NCBI GenBank assembly: GCA_016839425.1
Contig: JAEOUI010000169.1
Span: forward strand, 1 to 8,951
From: Promethearchaeota archaeon
Lineage (GTDB): Archaea > Asgardarchaeota > Lokiarchaeia > Sigynarchaeales > SOKP01
Length of the DNA stretch: 8,951 bases
Direction: 5' to 3'
The number at the start of each line of letters is the position of its first letter. Within the stretch, counting starts at the first letter, position 1. Shown here piece by piece: positions 1 to 6,691 of this stretch. The translations under genes were made by a program, and so were the position numbers. The notes under the pieces were generated by a model. That model saw nothing but the letters and a program-made list of their open reading frames with translations, ran no database searches and was not told the DNA's origin.

Positions 1-1201
1 ATAATACTTATAAGCACGGTCTAGATTGCCAAGAATCCTAAATAACTCTCCCGCATTGAAATAATTAGTAGCAGCGCTGTCAAAGTCCTCGTTTTTCTCG
101 GAATAATTACCCGCTAGTGCGAAACAAGAAGCAGATTCAATTAAATTTTCTTCTAAATCCTTATAACAAAGCCCCGCGCCACGATAATACTGAGCTATTT
201 TCTGAAAGTTGCTATCGTTCTTTTCAAAAGATTCTGCTAAGTTAATATAAGCTCCAGCTTCTTTTTTAAGATAAAAAACATATTGCTCGTCATCGTTTAA
301 GATCTCGTACATTGATTTTAAGATTTGAGAGATTTGAGATAATGCTAGTTGATCATTATTCTGTTCAAATTGACTCAATAGTTCAGTAAAATATTCTATT
401 CCCTCTAATAAAATCTTTTTTGAATTATCGTAATCGTCTAAGGCTTCGAAGCAAGAACTAATTTCTTGATATGAAAACGCTAGAAGATCAAAATAATCGT
501 TTTGTTTAGCTATATCTATTACCATCGAGTAATACTCAATTGCTGCCTCATAATTGAATAATTTTTTGTATAATTCTGCAATATTTTCGTACGAATGAGC
601 AAGCTTTCTGATTTCGTTGAAATCTTTTTGGAGTTGACTTTCCTGGACCAAAAATTCTACGCTTTTTAGGATCGCTTCTTTTTCAAGATTAAAGTCCTTA
701 AACTTTTTTCGGTAAATTTCTGCAATTTTCAGGTAAATTTCGGCGATTTCGTGAAGTTTCGCTTGAAGATGGAATTCTTCGATTTGCTTTTCCCATACTT
801 TTATGTTTTGCTTATAAAGCTTGATAGCGAGGGAGTGATCTATATTTTCAACGATTTCAGCAGCCCAATATAGGAACTCTCCAGAATCAAATAAGTCCCC
901 CGAAAGCTGAATTTCTTTAGAAAAGGAAATAACATCAGATATGATTTTCTGCACATTCTTTTTTTTGTCGTTTGAATCCTCAATACTTTTTACATATCTC
1001 ACCGTATCTCGTAAACCGTCTAAATAATCAGTATATTCGTTGTAATTTTCTTCTTCAAAAATCGCAAATCATCTCTGATTTTAGTCCATACAAGTTATGA
1101 AAATCATACATATATAAAAAGAATATTAGTTTTTCAGAAGTCTCAACAGAAATCGAGGATATTTCCAATTTAAGCTTGTTAAACCGATTTAACCAATACA
1201 A
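1..1201 (-). CDS. TPR/SNAP-like helical repeat protein, partial, with apparent frameshift
   Basis: This gene runs off the left edge of the window. One minus-strand frame is open without stops from 1068 to 1 (356 codons), but it has no ATG before 528 and an in-frame TGA at 1069-1071. The preceding 48 codons (1201 to 1058) lie in the next frame and also look coding: residues such as YWLNRFNKL and FHNLYGLKSEM precede a TGA at 1055-1057. Skipping one T of the five-T run (1057-1061) joins the frames as ...DF-EEENYNEYTDYL... The long part is all helical, with TPR-like units such as AHSYENIAELYKKLFNYEAA and SNAP-like units such as ESASCFALAG and NYFNAGELFRILGNLDRAY. No signal peptide or TM is seen, so a cytosolic protein-interaction scaffold is likely. 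The start is uncertain; TTG at 1199-1201 is the furthest-upstream candidate in the first frame. The shift may be a mutation, a sequencing error or recoding. The exact partner and function are unknown. Confidence 0.7.
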
Positions 1202-1285
1202 GTGCCTTGCGATCTACTTATATTCTTAAACATAAATATTTATTAGGAAAAGTTGATATTTATTAATTAGATATTTCATTATGAG
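1202..1285. promoter_or_regulatory. Divergent promoter region between repeat protein and ubiquitin-like gene
   Basis: This 84-bp AT-rich spacer separates two divergent genes. On the plus strand a BRE/TATA-like stretch (GAAAAGTTGATATTTATTAA, 1247-1266) would start transcription near 1278-1282, giving the ubiquitin-like gene only a few leader bases. On the minus strand an A/T-rich box (AATAAATATTTATG, about 1231-1244) would place a start near 1210, just ahead of the candidate TTG start at 1201. Both are inferred from base composition and spacing only. Confidence 0.4.
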
Positions 1286-1504
1286 GTGTTTATAATAAAA
1301 CAACTTAACGAATTGTTAGAAACCGGAATTTACGAAACATTTACGCCAGAAAAGACCATGACAGTTGCCGACTTGTTAAAAGAACTCAACTTGGAAGGCA
1401 AGTATTTTGGCATACTCGTGGACGGAAAGAAAGCAGATCCAAGCACGAAAATTAGTCCAGATTCCGAGGTCACGATTCTTCCGCACATAGCTGGTGGAAA
1501 ATAG
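1286..1504 (+). CDS. Ubiquitin-like / sulfur-carrier protein of the MoaD/ThiS family, ending Gly-Gly-Lys
   Basis: This is a 72-residue beta-grasp protein. Family features are the TVADLLKEL helix (26-34), the ILVDGKK strand-turn (43-49), the SPDSEVTILPHIAGG ending (57-71), and a length close to MoaD, ThiS and SAMP proteins. These proteins are adenylated on a C-terminal Gly-Gly by an E1-like enzyme, then carry sulfur (molybdopterin, thiamin or tRNA thiolation) or are attached to proteins. Here one Lys (K72) follows G70-G71, so activation would need trimming or the tail must be tolerated. The GTG at 1286 is the only canonical start between the in-frame TAG at 1268-1270 and the conserved region; the GAGGTG that looks like an SD overlaps it. 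No E1-like, JAMM peptidase or cofactor gene lies nearby, so the pathway cannot be assigned. Family membership is firm; the biological role is open. Confidence 0.85.
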   Translation: MFIIKQLNELLETGIYETFTPEKTMTVADLLKELNLEGKYFGILVDGKKADPSTKISPDSEVTILPHIAGGK

Positions 1505-1513
1505 TCCAATCTA

Positions 1514-1541
1514 TTTTTTTTACTCTTTTTTTACTGTTTTT
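1514..1541 (+). terminator. Oligo-T terminator cluster after the ubiquitin-like gene
   Basis: Three T-runs of eight, seven and five bases (1514-1521, 1526-1532, 1537-1541) follow the stop codon within 40 bases, without a hairpin. Archaeal RNA polymerase terminates at such tracts, so the ubiquitin-like gene is probably a single-gene transcript. Confidence 0.6.
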
Positions 1542-1627
1542 AATAATTCTTTTTCCTAATTCAATTAATAGTATTTACCTAGCACCTTTTTTAAATTGTA
1601 TGAGAAAAATTAATACTCAATAAGGAA

Positions 1628-1668
1628 TAGTTTTAAAATCAATTTTGTCAGTTTATCAAATAGGTGAT
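1628..1668 (+). promoter_or_regulatory. Promoter and Shine-Dalgarno of the TspO-family gene
   Basis: A TATA-like box (GTTTTAAAATC, about 1630-1640) lies about 30 bases ahead of an SD motif, AGGTGAT (1662-1668). The SD ends five bases before the TTG at 1674, which supports TTG as the real start. The implied leader is very short. The TATA assignment is approximate. Confidence 0.45.
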
Positions 1669-1673
1669 TATTT

Positions 1674-2453
1674 TTGGATAGAAAGAAAAAAAGTTTTATC
1701 CAAATAGGAAATATCATAGCAGTGATTTTAACCGTACTTGTTAATACGCTCGCGATATTACTTCCCTTGAACGGAAAAACAACTCAAGAACTTTCTGATA
1801 AATATCAAAATTTATTCGTGCCAGCGGGATTCACTTTTTCGATATGGAGCGTTATTTACATTCTGCTTTTTCTCTTTGCATTATATCAAGGAAAGGACTT
1901 GTTAAAAACACCCAAACAACAATTAGTATTCTTAGATGACATTAATGTCTTATTTATTATTAGTAGCATATCAAATATAGGGTGGATTTTTGCTTGGCAT
2001 TACGAGATTTTAGCCTTATCACTCGTTTTCATGATAATCTTATTAGCATCGCTCATTGTCGTATATCTCAAGCTGAATATTGGCAAGTCTCAAGCAAATC
2101 GGAACGATAAGATATTCGTTCACATACCAATGAGCGTCTATTTAGGTTGGATAACCATCGCAACCATCGCAAACATTACCGCCATACTCGTTGCTTTAGG
2201 CGTGGAAGCTTTCGATCTGGCAGCTGTTGCTTGGACATATGTAGTTCTTATCGTAGCATTATTAATAACAACTTTAATGTTAGTAATCAGAAAAGACATC
2301 CCCTATTCATTGGTTATTATATGGGCAACTTATGGAATTTTTTCCAAACAATTAAATGCAAACAATGAAATAGCCGTAATGGCAATGGTAATAATGGTTA
2401 TCGTTTTAGGTTTAATAATTCTAACTATAATAAGAAAATATTATAAGAAATAA
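1674..2453 (+). CDS. TspO/MBR-family tryptophan-rich membrane protein
   Basis: This is a 259-residue, strongly hydrophobic protein with seven or eight likely membrane helices (roughly 10-30, 52-72, 92-108, 113-133, 150-172, 183-205, 211-225, 233-254). Two family signatures are visible: NTLAILLPLNGKTTQELSD (24-42), and FVPAGFTFSIWSVIY (48-62), the counterpart of the PxGxxFxxWxxxY element of TspO. Further tryptophans follow (W104, W108, W159, W187, W217). It is longer than the five-helix TspO of Rhodobacter and matches the roughly 250-residue tryptophan-rich sensory protein branch found in many bacteria and some archaea. TspO proteins bind porphyrins and sterols and influence tetrapyrrole or stress responses, but the function of this long branch is not established. 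The start is TTG, supported by an SD five bases upstream. It converges with RNase Z, with 14 bases between the stops. Nothing nearby links it to tetrapyrrole metabolism. Confidence 0.85.
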   Translation: MDRKKKSFIQIGNIIAVILTVLVNTLAILLPLNGKTTQELSDKYQNLFVPAGFTFSIWSVIYILLFLFALYQGKDLLKTPKQQLVFLDDINVLFIISSISNIGWIFAWHYEILALSLVFMIILLASLIVVYLKLNIGKSQANRNDKIFVHIPMSVYLGWITIATIANITAILVALGVEAFDLAAVAWTYVVLIVALLITTLMLVIRKDIPYSLVIIWATYGIFSKQLNANNEIAVMAMVIMVIVLGLIILTIIRKYYKK

Positions 2454-2466
2454 TTTTTTTTCTTTT
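2454..2466 (+). terminator. Oligo-T terminator of the TspO-family gene
   Basis: Eight T residues follow the TAA directly (2454-2461), then C and four more T. This fits archaeal T-tract termination. The tract fills the short gap between the two convergent genes, so the RNase Z message probably ends within the TspO 3' end. Confidence 0.55.
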
Positions 2467-2467
2467 C

Positions 2468-3463
2468 CTATTTCAGCTCAATCCTCATTAAATCCTCTGC
2501 GAGTAGGGTGTTAGGAAACACTTGTTTTGCCTCATTTAACAATGCAGACGGATCGTCTTGATACCTTGATGATATATGTGTGAGTAATAACTTTTTTGCA
2601 TTCATTTTAACTGCAATAGTAGCGGCATCAATAGAAGTAGAATGCTTCTTTTCCCTTGCAATGTCAGCTAATTCTTTAGCGTAGGTTGCTTCGTGTATTA
2701 ATAAATTCGAATCAAGACCGAGTTCAATCAAACTTTCGCAGGGCGCCGTGTCTCCTGAATATGTAATTTTTCGTCCAGGTCGTTTCGGTCCCACGATGCC
2801 CTCTTTCTCGGGATTAATAACTTTTCCGTTAATTTCGATTTTCTTACCCTCATGTAGCCTTTTCCAGAGGCTACTTCTAGGAATACCCAATTCGATTGCC
2901 CGTTCTGGATAAAATTTACCGTTTCTTGGTTTTTCCATAAATGAATATCCATATGTTAGGATAGAATGATCAACCATAGTGTAATTTATCGAATATTTTT
3001 TTTTTTCAACAAGCTTGTTTCCTTCAATATCATTCTCGCTAATTGGTAATTCAGATTCTAAACCTTCATATATCAGCTTTTTCTTGTTGTCGTGATCGAT
3101 TTCAATTACGGTTAAAGGATATTGAGCGTGTAAACCAACTGTTAACTTATGCAAAAACAAATATAAAAAAAGGTTTCTAGGACCAATAATGGTCAAAGGT
3201 GCTGTTCTATCAGTCAAGCTAAATCGAAAGAGCAATCCTGGAAGTCCATTCACATGATCCCCATGAAAATGTGTTATGAGGATATACATTGGGCGATTAA
3301 GTTTCAGGCCCGCATCAACGAATCTTCGCTGGACATCCTCCCCACAATCAAAAAGGATAATTTCAGGACCATTATCGAGTTTTAATGCGATGGAAGGAAG
3401 GTTTCTATCTCTTATAGGAATTGCTGCGCTAGACCCAAGTACGACAACTTCCAAGTAGATCAT
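2468..3463 (-). CDS. rnz: Ribonuclease Z (tRNA 3'-end processing endonuclease)
   Basis: This 331-residue metallo-beta-lactamase-fold enzyme cleaves pre-tRNA after the discriminator base to remove the 3' trailer in the cytoplasm. The catalytic set is complete: THFHGDH with H65, H67, D69, H70; VDHS with H166; YSGDT with D238; HEATY with H257; KKHST with H274; and LTHISSRY with H296. The N-terminal strand VVVLGSSAAIP (6-16) with RNLPSIAL (20-27), and the C-terminal LAEDLMRIEL, are typical of the family. Residues around 191-225 (ELGIPRSSLWKRLHEGKKI onward) are the tRNA-binding exosite region. The length is normal for the short (ELAC1-like) form. The ATG at 3461-3463 lies four bases after the stop of the coiled-coil gene and has no SD, suggesting translational coupling in a two-gene operon. 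An insertion rich in Lys, Glu and Asn (about 121-160) precedes H166. I am confident of the identity; whether its partner gene matters to tRNA processing is unknown. Confidence 0.95.
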   Translation of the reverse strand: MIYLEVVVLGSSAAIPIRDRNLPSIALKLDNGPEIILFDCGEDVQRRFVDAGLKLNRPMYILITHFHGDHVNGLPGLLFRFSLTDRTAPLTIIGPRNLFLYLFLHKLTVGLHAQYPLTVIEIDHDNKKKLIYEGLESELPISENDIEGNKLVEKKKYSINYTMVDHSILTYGYSFMEKPRNGKFYPERAIELGIPRSSLWKRLHEGKKIEINGKVINPEKEGIVGPKRPGRKITYSGDTAPCESLIELGLDSNLLIHEATYAKELADIAREKKHSTSIDAATIAVKMNAKKLLLTHISSRYQDDPSALLNEAKQVFPNTLLAEDLMRIELK

Positions 3464-3467
3464 CGAG

Positions 3468-4634
3468 TTATATTTTATTTCTTAAGTGTAAAATTTCACT
3501 TCTTTGTTGGGCGTTTTCTTTTTTCAATTCATCGATAACACCTGAAAGTTCCCTTACACGCAACGCTACAGAAGATTCGTATGGAGTCCCACTTTCCGTT
3601 GTTTTATTCTTAGCTTTATCCGTGAGAGAGATAATCCGTTTCTCTTTAATTTCGAGAATCCGATCTTGTTCGTCTATTTTTTTTTTTAATTGATCATTTA
3701 ATTCCTTTTGTTCTTTTAATTCCTTTTGTAATTGATCAATAAGGCTTATGTCAAATTTCGATTCAATTATAGCTTTTTCAGCTTTTAGGGATTTGACCTC
3801 GTCTTGAAGCGTACTTATTTGAGTTCGTGAGTTGTTTAATTTTTCCTGTAATTCGATTGTAAGCGCCGAAATATTATCAGAAGAGATTTCCTCAGCTTTC
3901 GCGCTCTTAGAAGCCAATTCCTTTTTTAAACCTTCAATCTGGATTTTCAACAAGTCGATCTCGTCGTTATCAAGGGAAATTTCTTTTTGAGGTTTATTTT
4001 CGTACTGAGCTAATTTTTTCTTGACTGTTTCGAGTTGAAGACGGGTTTTATTGAGTTTTTCTTGAAGTTCTATTGTTAAATCTTTCGTAAATGATGCGCT
4101 TGGTGATACTGGAAGATCATTTTCTTTATTTTTTATTTTTTCGTATAATTCCGTTATCTTTGATTGCAGTAATTCGATTTCTTTATCCTTTTGCGATATA
4201 ATTTTATCTCCATTACCACTTTGTCCTTTTTGATGCTTTAATTGCTTATTTTCTACCCTCAACTTCGCGATTGTGGCCTGTAAATCTTCTACCAAGGAAT
4301 TCAAGGGCTTTTCTTTTTTAATGATTGGAATTACCGTAGATTGCGAACTTTTCGAGTGTTTTTCAAGCTCACGTTGTAGCTCGATTTTTTCTTTTCTTAG
4401 AAATCCCAACTTATCCTTTAACTCCCTATTTTCCTTTTCCTTTTGTTCTAGCTCTAAAGCGATTTGAGACTTTAAAGCTTTAACAGTTGCTTTTTTTGAG
4501 CCCTTCGTTGTTTGGAGATCTGAAATAATGGCATCTTTTTCCATAATTTCGTCTTGGAGGGTTTCAATATCGTCATATAAGTCGTGTACTTCTTGCTCTA
4601 AATCCGCAATGCGTTTCTCCAACTCTTCGGTCAT
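3468..4634 (-). CDS. Long coiled-coil protein, function unknown
   Basis: This 388-residue, highly charged, Lys/Glu/Leu-rich protein is heptad-patterned for nearly its whole length, with no membrane segment, signal peptide or recognisable globular domain. Likely coiled-coil blocks are about 1-42, 50-95, 112-172, 183-213, 222-242, 255-345 and 355-388, separated by short Ser/Asn/Pro-containing breaks (for example 94-110 and 172-184). An internal repeat is evident: TIELQEKLN occurs at 187-195 and again at 259-267, followed in both by a similar helix, implying duplication of a 72-residue unit. The ATG at 4632-4634 has an AGAGGT SD (4645-4650) ten bases upstream, and a TATA-like GATTTATAATTT (4697-4708) lies behind it. 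RNase Z starts four bases after its stop, so the two are probably co-transcribed. It could be a scaffold or cytoskeletal-type protein; matches to SMC or tropomyosin-like proteins would be low-complexity noise. No function can be assigned. Confidence 0.8.
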   Translation of the reverse strand: MTEELEKRIADLEQEVHDLYDDIETLQDEIMEKDAIISDLQTTKGSKKATVKALKSQIALELEQKEKENRELKDKLGFLRKEKIELQRELEKHSKSSQSTVIPIIKKEKPLNSLVEDLQATIAKLRVENKQLKHQKGQSGNGDKIISQKDKEIELLQSKITELYEKIKNKENDLPVSPSASFTKDLTIELQEKLNKTRLQLETVKKKLAQYENKPQKEISLDNDEIDLLKIQIEGLKKELASKSAKAEEISSDNISALTIELQEKLNNSRTQISTLQDEVKSLKAEKAIIESKFDISLIDQLQKELKEQKELNDQLKKKIDEQDRILEIKEKRIISLTDKAKNKTTESGTPYESSVALRVRELSGVIDELKKENAQQRSEILHLRNKI

Positions 4635-4644
4635 AATACTATTT

Positions 4645-4708
4645 ACCTCTTATTAAAAAAAAATAGTTATTCCTATAGTGCATTTAAAAAATTCTAAATT
4701 ATAAATCT
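4645..4708 (-). promoter_or_regulatory. Promoter and SD of the coiled-coil/RNase Z operon
   Basis: Read on the minus strand, a TATA-like GATTTATAATTT (4697-4708) would start transcription near 4672. The SD AGAGGT (4645-4650) follows, ten bases before the ATG. This is one of the few clear SD sites in the window. The T-run just inside the promoter (minus-strand ATTTTTT, 4685-4691) may also help terminate the upstream permease transcript. Confidence 0.45.
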
Positions 4709-4752
4709 TGACAAATCCTTTAGAATCGCTTTGTTTTATTCCAATTTTATAA

Positions 4753-6672
4753 TCAGAAAACTTCGTAATTTTTTATTGATACTTGATTAATTTTTTTTAC
4801 GATAGGAACGACTCCCAAATAACTGAGGAAACACGCGAATCCACCTATAATAAGTATTATGAGTAATGGTACTGAAATAGATGGTAATTGAACCCGTTCA
4901 AACAGAAAAAGAGCGTTAAATATCATACCAATGGCAAGACTTAACAAGAGCGAAGGGATAACAACAAATAGAGTTTCTAAAAATAATATCTTACGAGCGT
5001 GCTTGTTTTTAATTCCTATGGCTCGCATAATTTGAATGTCTTGGGCTTTATCAACCAAGCTCCCTTTTTGATAATTATAAAGACATAGGAGTCCAATGCA
5101 TCCTAATATTACAAGAAAAATTAACGGATAAAGAGAATTTATGAATAAAAAGTTCAGATTTTCGTTGAATATATCATCTAATACTTTATATGTAAAGTTG
5201 GAACCTAGATTATTTTTCACGATGACGCTAAGATTTGCTCCAAGAGTGTCGTCCAACGCAGAATCAAGTTTTAATAGGATTAAATTTATTTTATTCTCAT
5301 ATCCTAATAACACCTGAAACCTTGATAGGTTTGTATATAATGCAAAACCCCCATAAAAACTATCTAACACGATCCCTGATACGCTTGGACCGTAGCTGAA
5401 ATTATCAATTTTTACTCCTTGTTTCAGGGCATCGTCAAATAATTGAGTAGCAAGACCATCCCCTACAACAACAGAACTATTATCGGGCAAAAATTCTCCC
5501 TCTAGTTCAAAATTTGAAACGAGTGCTTTGGGATTAACACCAATTACGGGATAGATTCCCGTCCTGCTAGAACCTACTGTAGCAAATCCATATGTAGTTT
5601 CCAGGGGGTTTTCAATGGTAATCCCATAGGTGCGTGTGGCTTCGGTAACATTACAAAAAGTCATTAACCTTTCGTCAATGACATCTATGCCTGAAAGCAA
5701 CTCTAATTCGGAGAGAGCATTGGATTCAAATAAATAATTGTTATTGGTAAAGTTAATATCGTCAATTTCTACCGAAACGCTTGGATCAGAAAACATTTGA
5801 TACATTTGGGAGTAATAACGAATAGTATCCTCGTGACCAATAACAACTACATGCTCTCCTTGAGCATTTTTTATCCACTCCCGAGTAGATGTGCCCATTA
5901 CAAAAGAACCAAGACTAATACTAAAAATAATCGTAAAAATCGTTGAAAAGATCAATAAATACCTTTTAAATTCTCCTTGCCTCCTAACGGTGTTTATGAT
6001 AGCCATCTTCAGATTGTATCCAAGTCGGGATAACCATCTAGGGATTAATTCCATTTTTTTTGATGCATCATAATCGTATTGCATGTCCTTTGAAAACGAT
6101 TTGATAATATTTTGCTTTCCAAATTTGATTAACATCCACCCAGGAAAGATAATTACACCTAAAAAGCAGCAACCAAAATGAATTAGCGAAAACATGAAAT
6201 TTATCTGAATTTGAACTTGAAATCCAAGAATCATTGCCGTGCCCAGATGGATCCCGAAGGAAATCAAGCCGATAATTAATCCAATAGCATATGCAAAAAA
6301 AAACACTATAACTACTTCGAGTAGATAAAACCCATGTAAATTACCGGGTAAAGTACCAAGAGAGCGCATAATGGCTAAATCTCTTTTTTTAGATAATATG
6401 AATGTTGTTGCTGTCATAGTAGTGACAATTACAGATAGTCCAATAACCAAGTATAATATTAAATCATTAAATTGAGAATAAATAGCACCAATTCCTCCTA
6501 AAAAAAAAGCACTATTCACATTATTACCTTGAATCACAGACCTAAATCCAATGTTAAGAGAGAATAATATGAAATATTCTGCAAATGCGATGACGAGAGC
6601 TATAGCCAGAACATACGGAAAATTTTGTTTTCTTTTTCTATAAAAATCTTTTAAGGCGAAATCGAAGTTCAT
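4753..6672 (-). CDS. ABC transporter permease, FtsX/MacB (LolCE-like) type
   Basis: This 639-residue membrane protein is the partner of the ATPase gene directly upstream. The two FtsX-type cores are recognisable: KKRDLAIMRSLGTLPGNLHG with the following helices (about 68-190), and KAQDIQIMRAIGIKNKHARK with its helices (about 515-632). TM helices are likely near 19-40, 70-94, 115-138, 158-182, 236-260, 512-533, 565-590 and 600-624. The first half has only a short loop (about 41-69) between its first two helices, while the second half carries a large extracytoplasmic domain (about 262-508). Members of this family do not import solutes; they use ATP to drive lipid or lipoprotein extraction, peptide or drug export, or envelope signalling. 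The substrate here is unknown. An excellent SD, GGGAGGA (6681-6687), sits eight bases before the ATG, and the ATPase stop is 19 bases upstream, so both are in one operon. Confidence 0.9.
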   Translation of the reverse strand: MNFDFALKDFYRKRKQNFPYVLAIALVIAFAEYFILFSLNIGFRSVIQGNNVNSAFFLGGIGAIYSQFNDLILYLVIGLSVIVTTMTATTFILSKKRDLAIMRSLGTLPGNLHGFYLLEVVIVFFFAYAIGLIIGLISFGIHLGTAMILGFQVQIQINFMFSLIHFGCCFLGVIIFPGWMLIKFGKQNIIKSFSKDMQYDYDASKKMELIPRWLSRLGYNLKMAIINTVRRQGEFKRYLLIFSTIFTIIFSISLGSFVMGTSTREWIKNAQGEHVVVIGHEDTIRYYSQMYQMFSDPSVSVEIDDINFTNNNYLFESNALSELELLSGIDVIDERLMTFCNVTEATRTYGITIENPLETTYGFATVGSSRTGIYPVIGVNPKALVSNFELEGEFLPDNSSVVVGDGLATQLFDDALKQGVKIDNFSYGPSVSGIVLDSFYGGFALYTNLSRFQVLLGYENKINLILLKLDSALDDTLGANLSVIVKNNLGSNFTYKVLDDIFNENLNFLFINSLYPLIFLVILGCIGLLCLYNYQKGSLVDKAQDIQIMRAIGIKNKHARKILFLETLFVVIPSLLLSLAIGMIFNALFLFERVQLPSISVPLLIILIIGGFACFLSYLGVVPIVKKINQVSIKNYEVF

Positions 6673-6680
6673 AAATAAGA

Positions 6681-6687
6681 TCCTCCC
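6681..6687 (-). promoter_or_regulatory. Strong Shine-Dalgarno of the permease gene
   Basis: Minus-strand GGGAGGA is eight bases before the permease ATG and lies in the 19-base gap after the ATPase stop. It is the strongest SD in the window and fits an internal operon gene, whereas operon-leading genes here mostly lack an SD. Confidence 0.7.
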
Positions 6688-6691
6688 AAAT

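Noticed and set aside
1000..1002. GTG as the true start of the repeat protein, making the upstream part non-coding
   Set aside because: No SD or promoter suits it, and both the residues just before it (EEENYNEYTDYLDGLRDT) and the upstream frame look coding. It is not fully excluded.
1055..1057. Selenocysteine or plain read-through of the TGA in the repeat-protein gene
   Set aside because: Staying in the same frame after this TGA meets another TGA at 1028-1030 and gives no repeat-like sequence; only a shift of frame restores the protein.
2147..2368. 73-codon plus-strand frame inside the TspO-family gene
   Set aside because: It is a shadow in another frame of a well-supported gene, with His/Arg-rich composition and no SD.
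2728..2952. 74-codon minus-strand frame inside RNase Z
   Set aside because: It overlaps the conserved RNase Z region in another frame and has no recognisable features.
3985..4100. Match to SMC/myosin-type proteins in the coiled-coil gene
   Set aside because: There is no ATPase head, hinge or other globular domain; similarity would come only from heptad composition.
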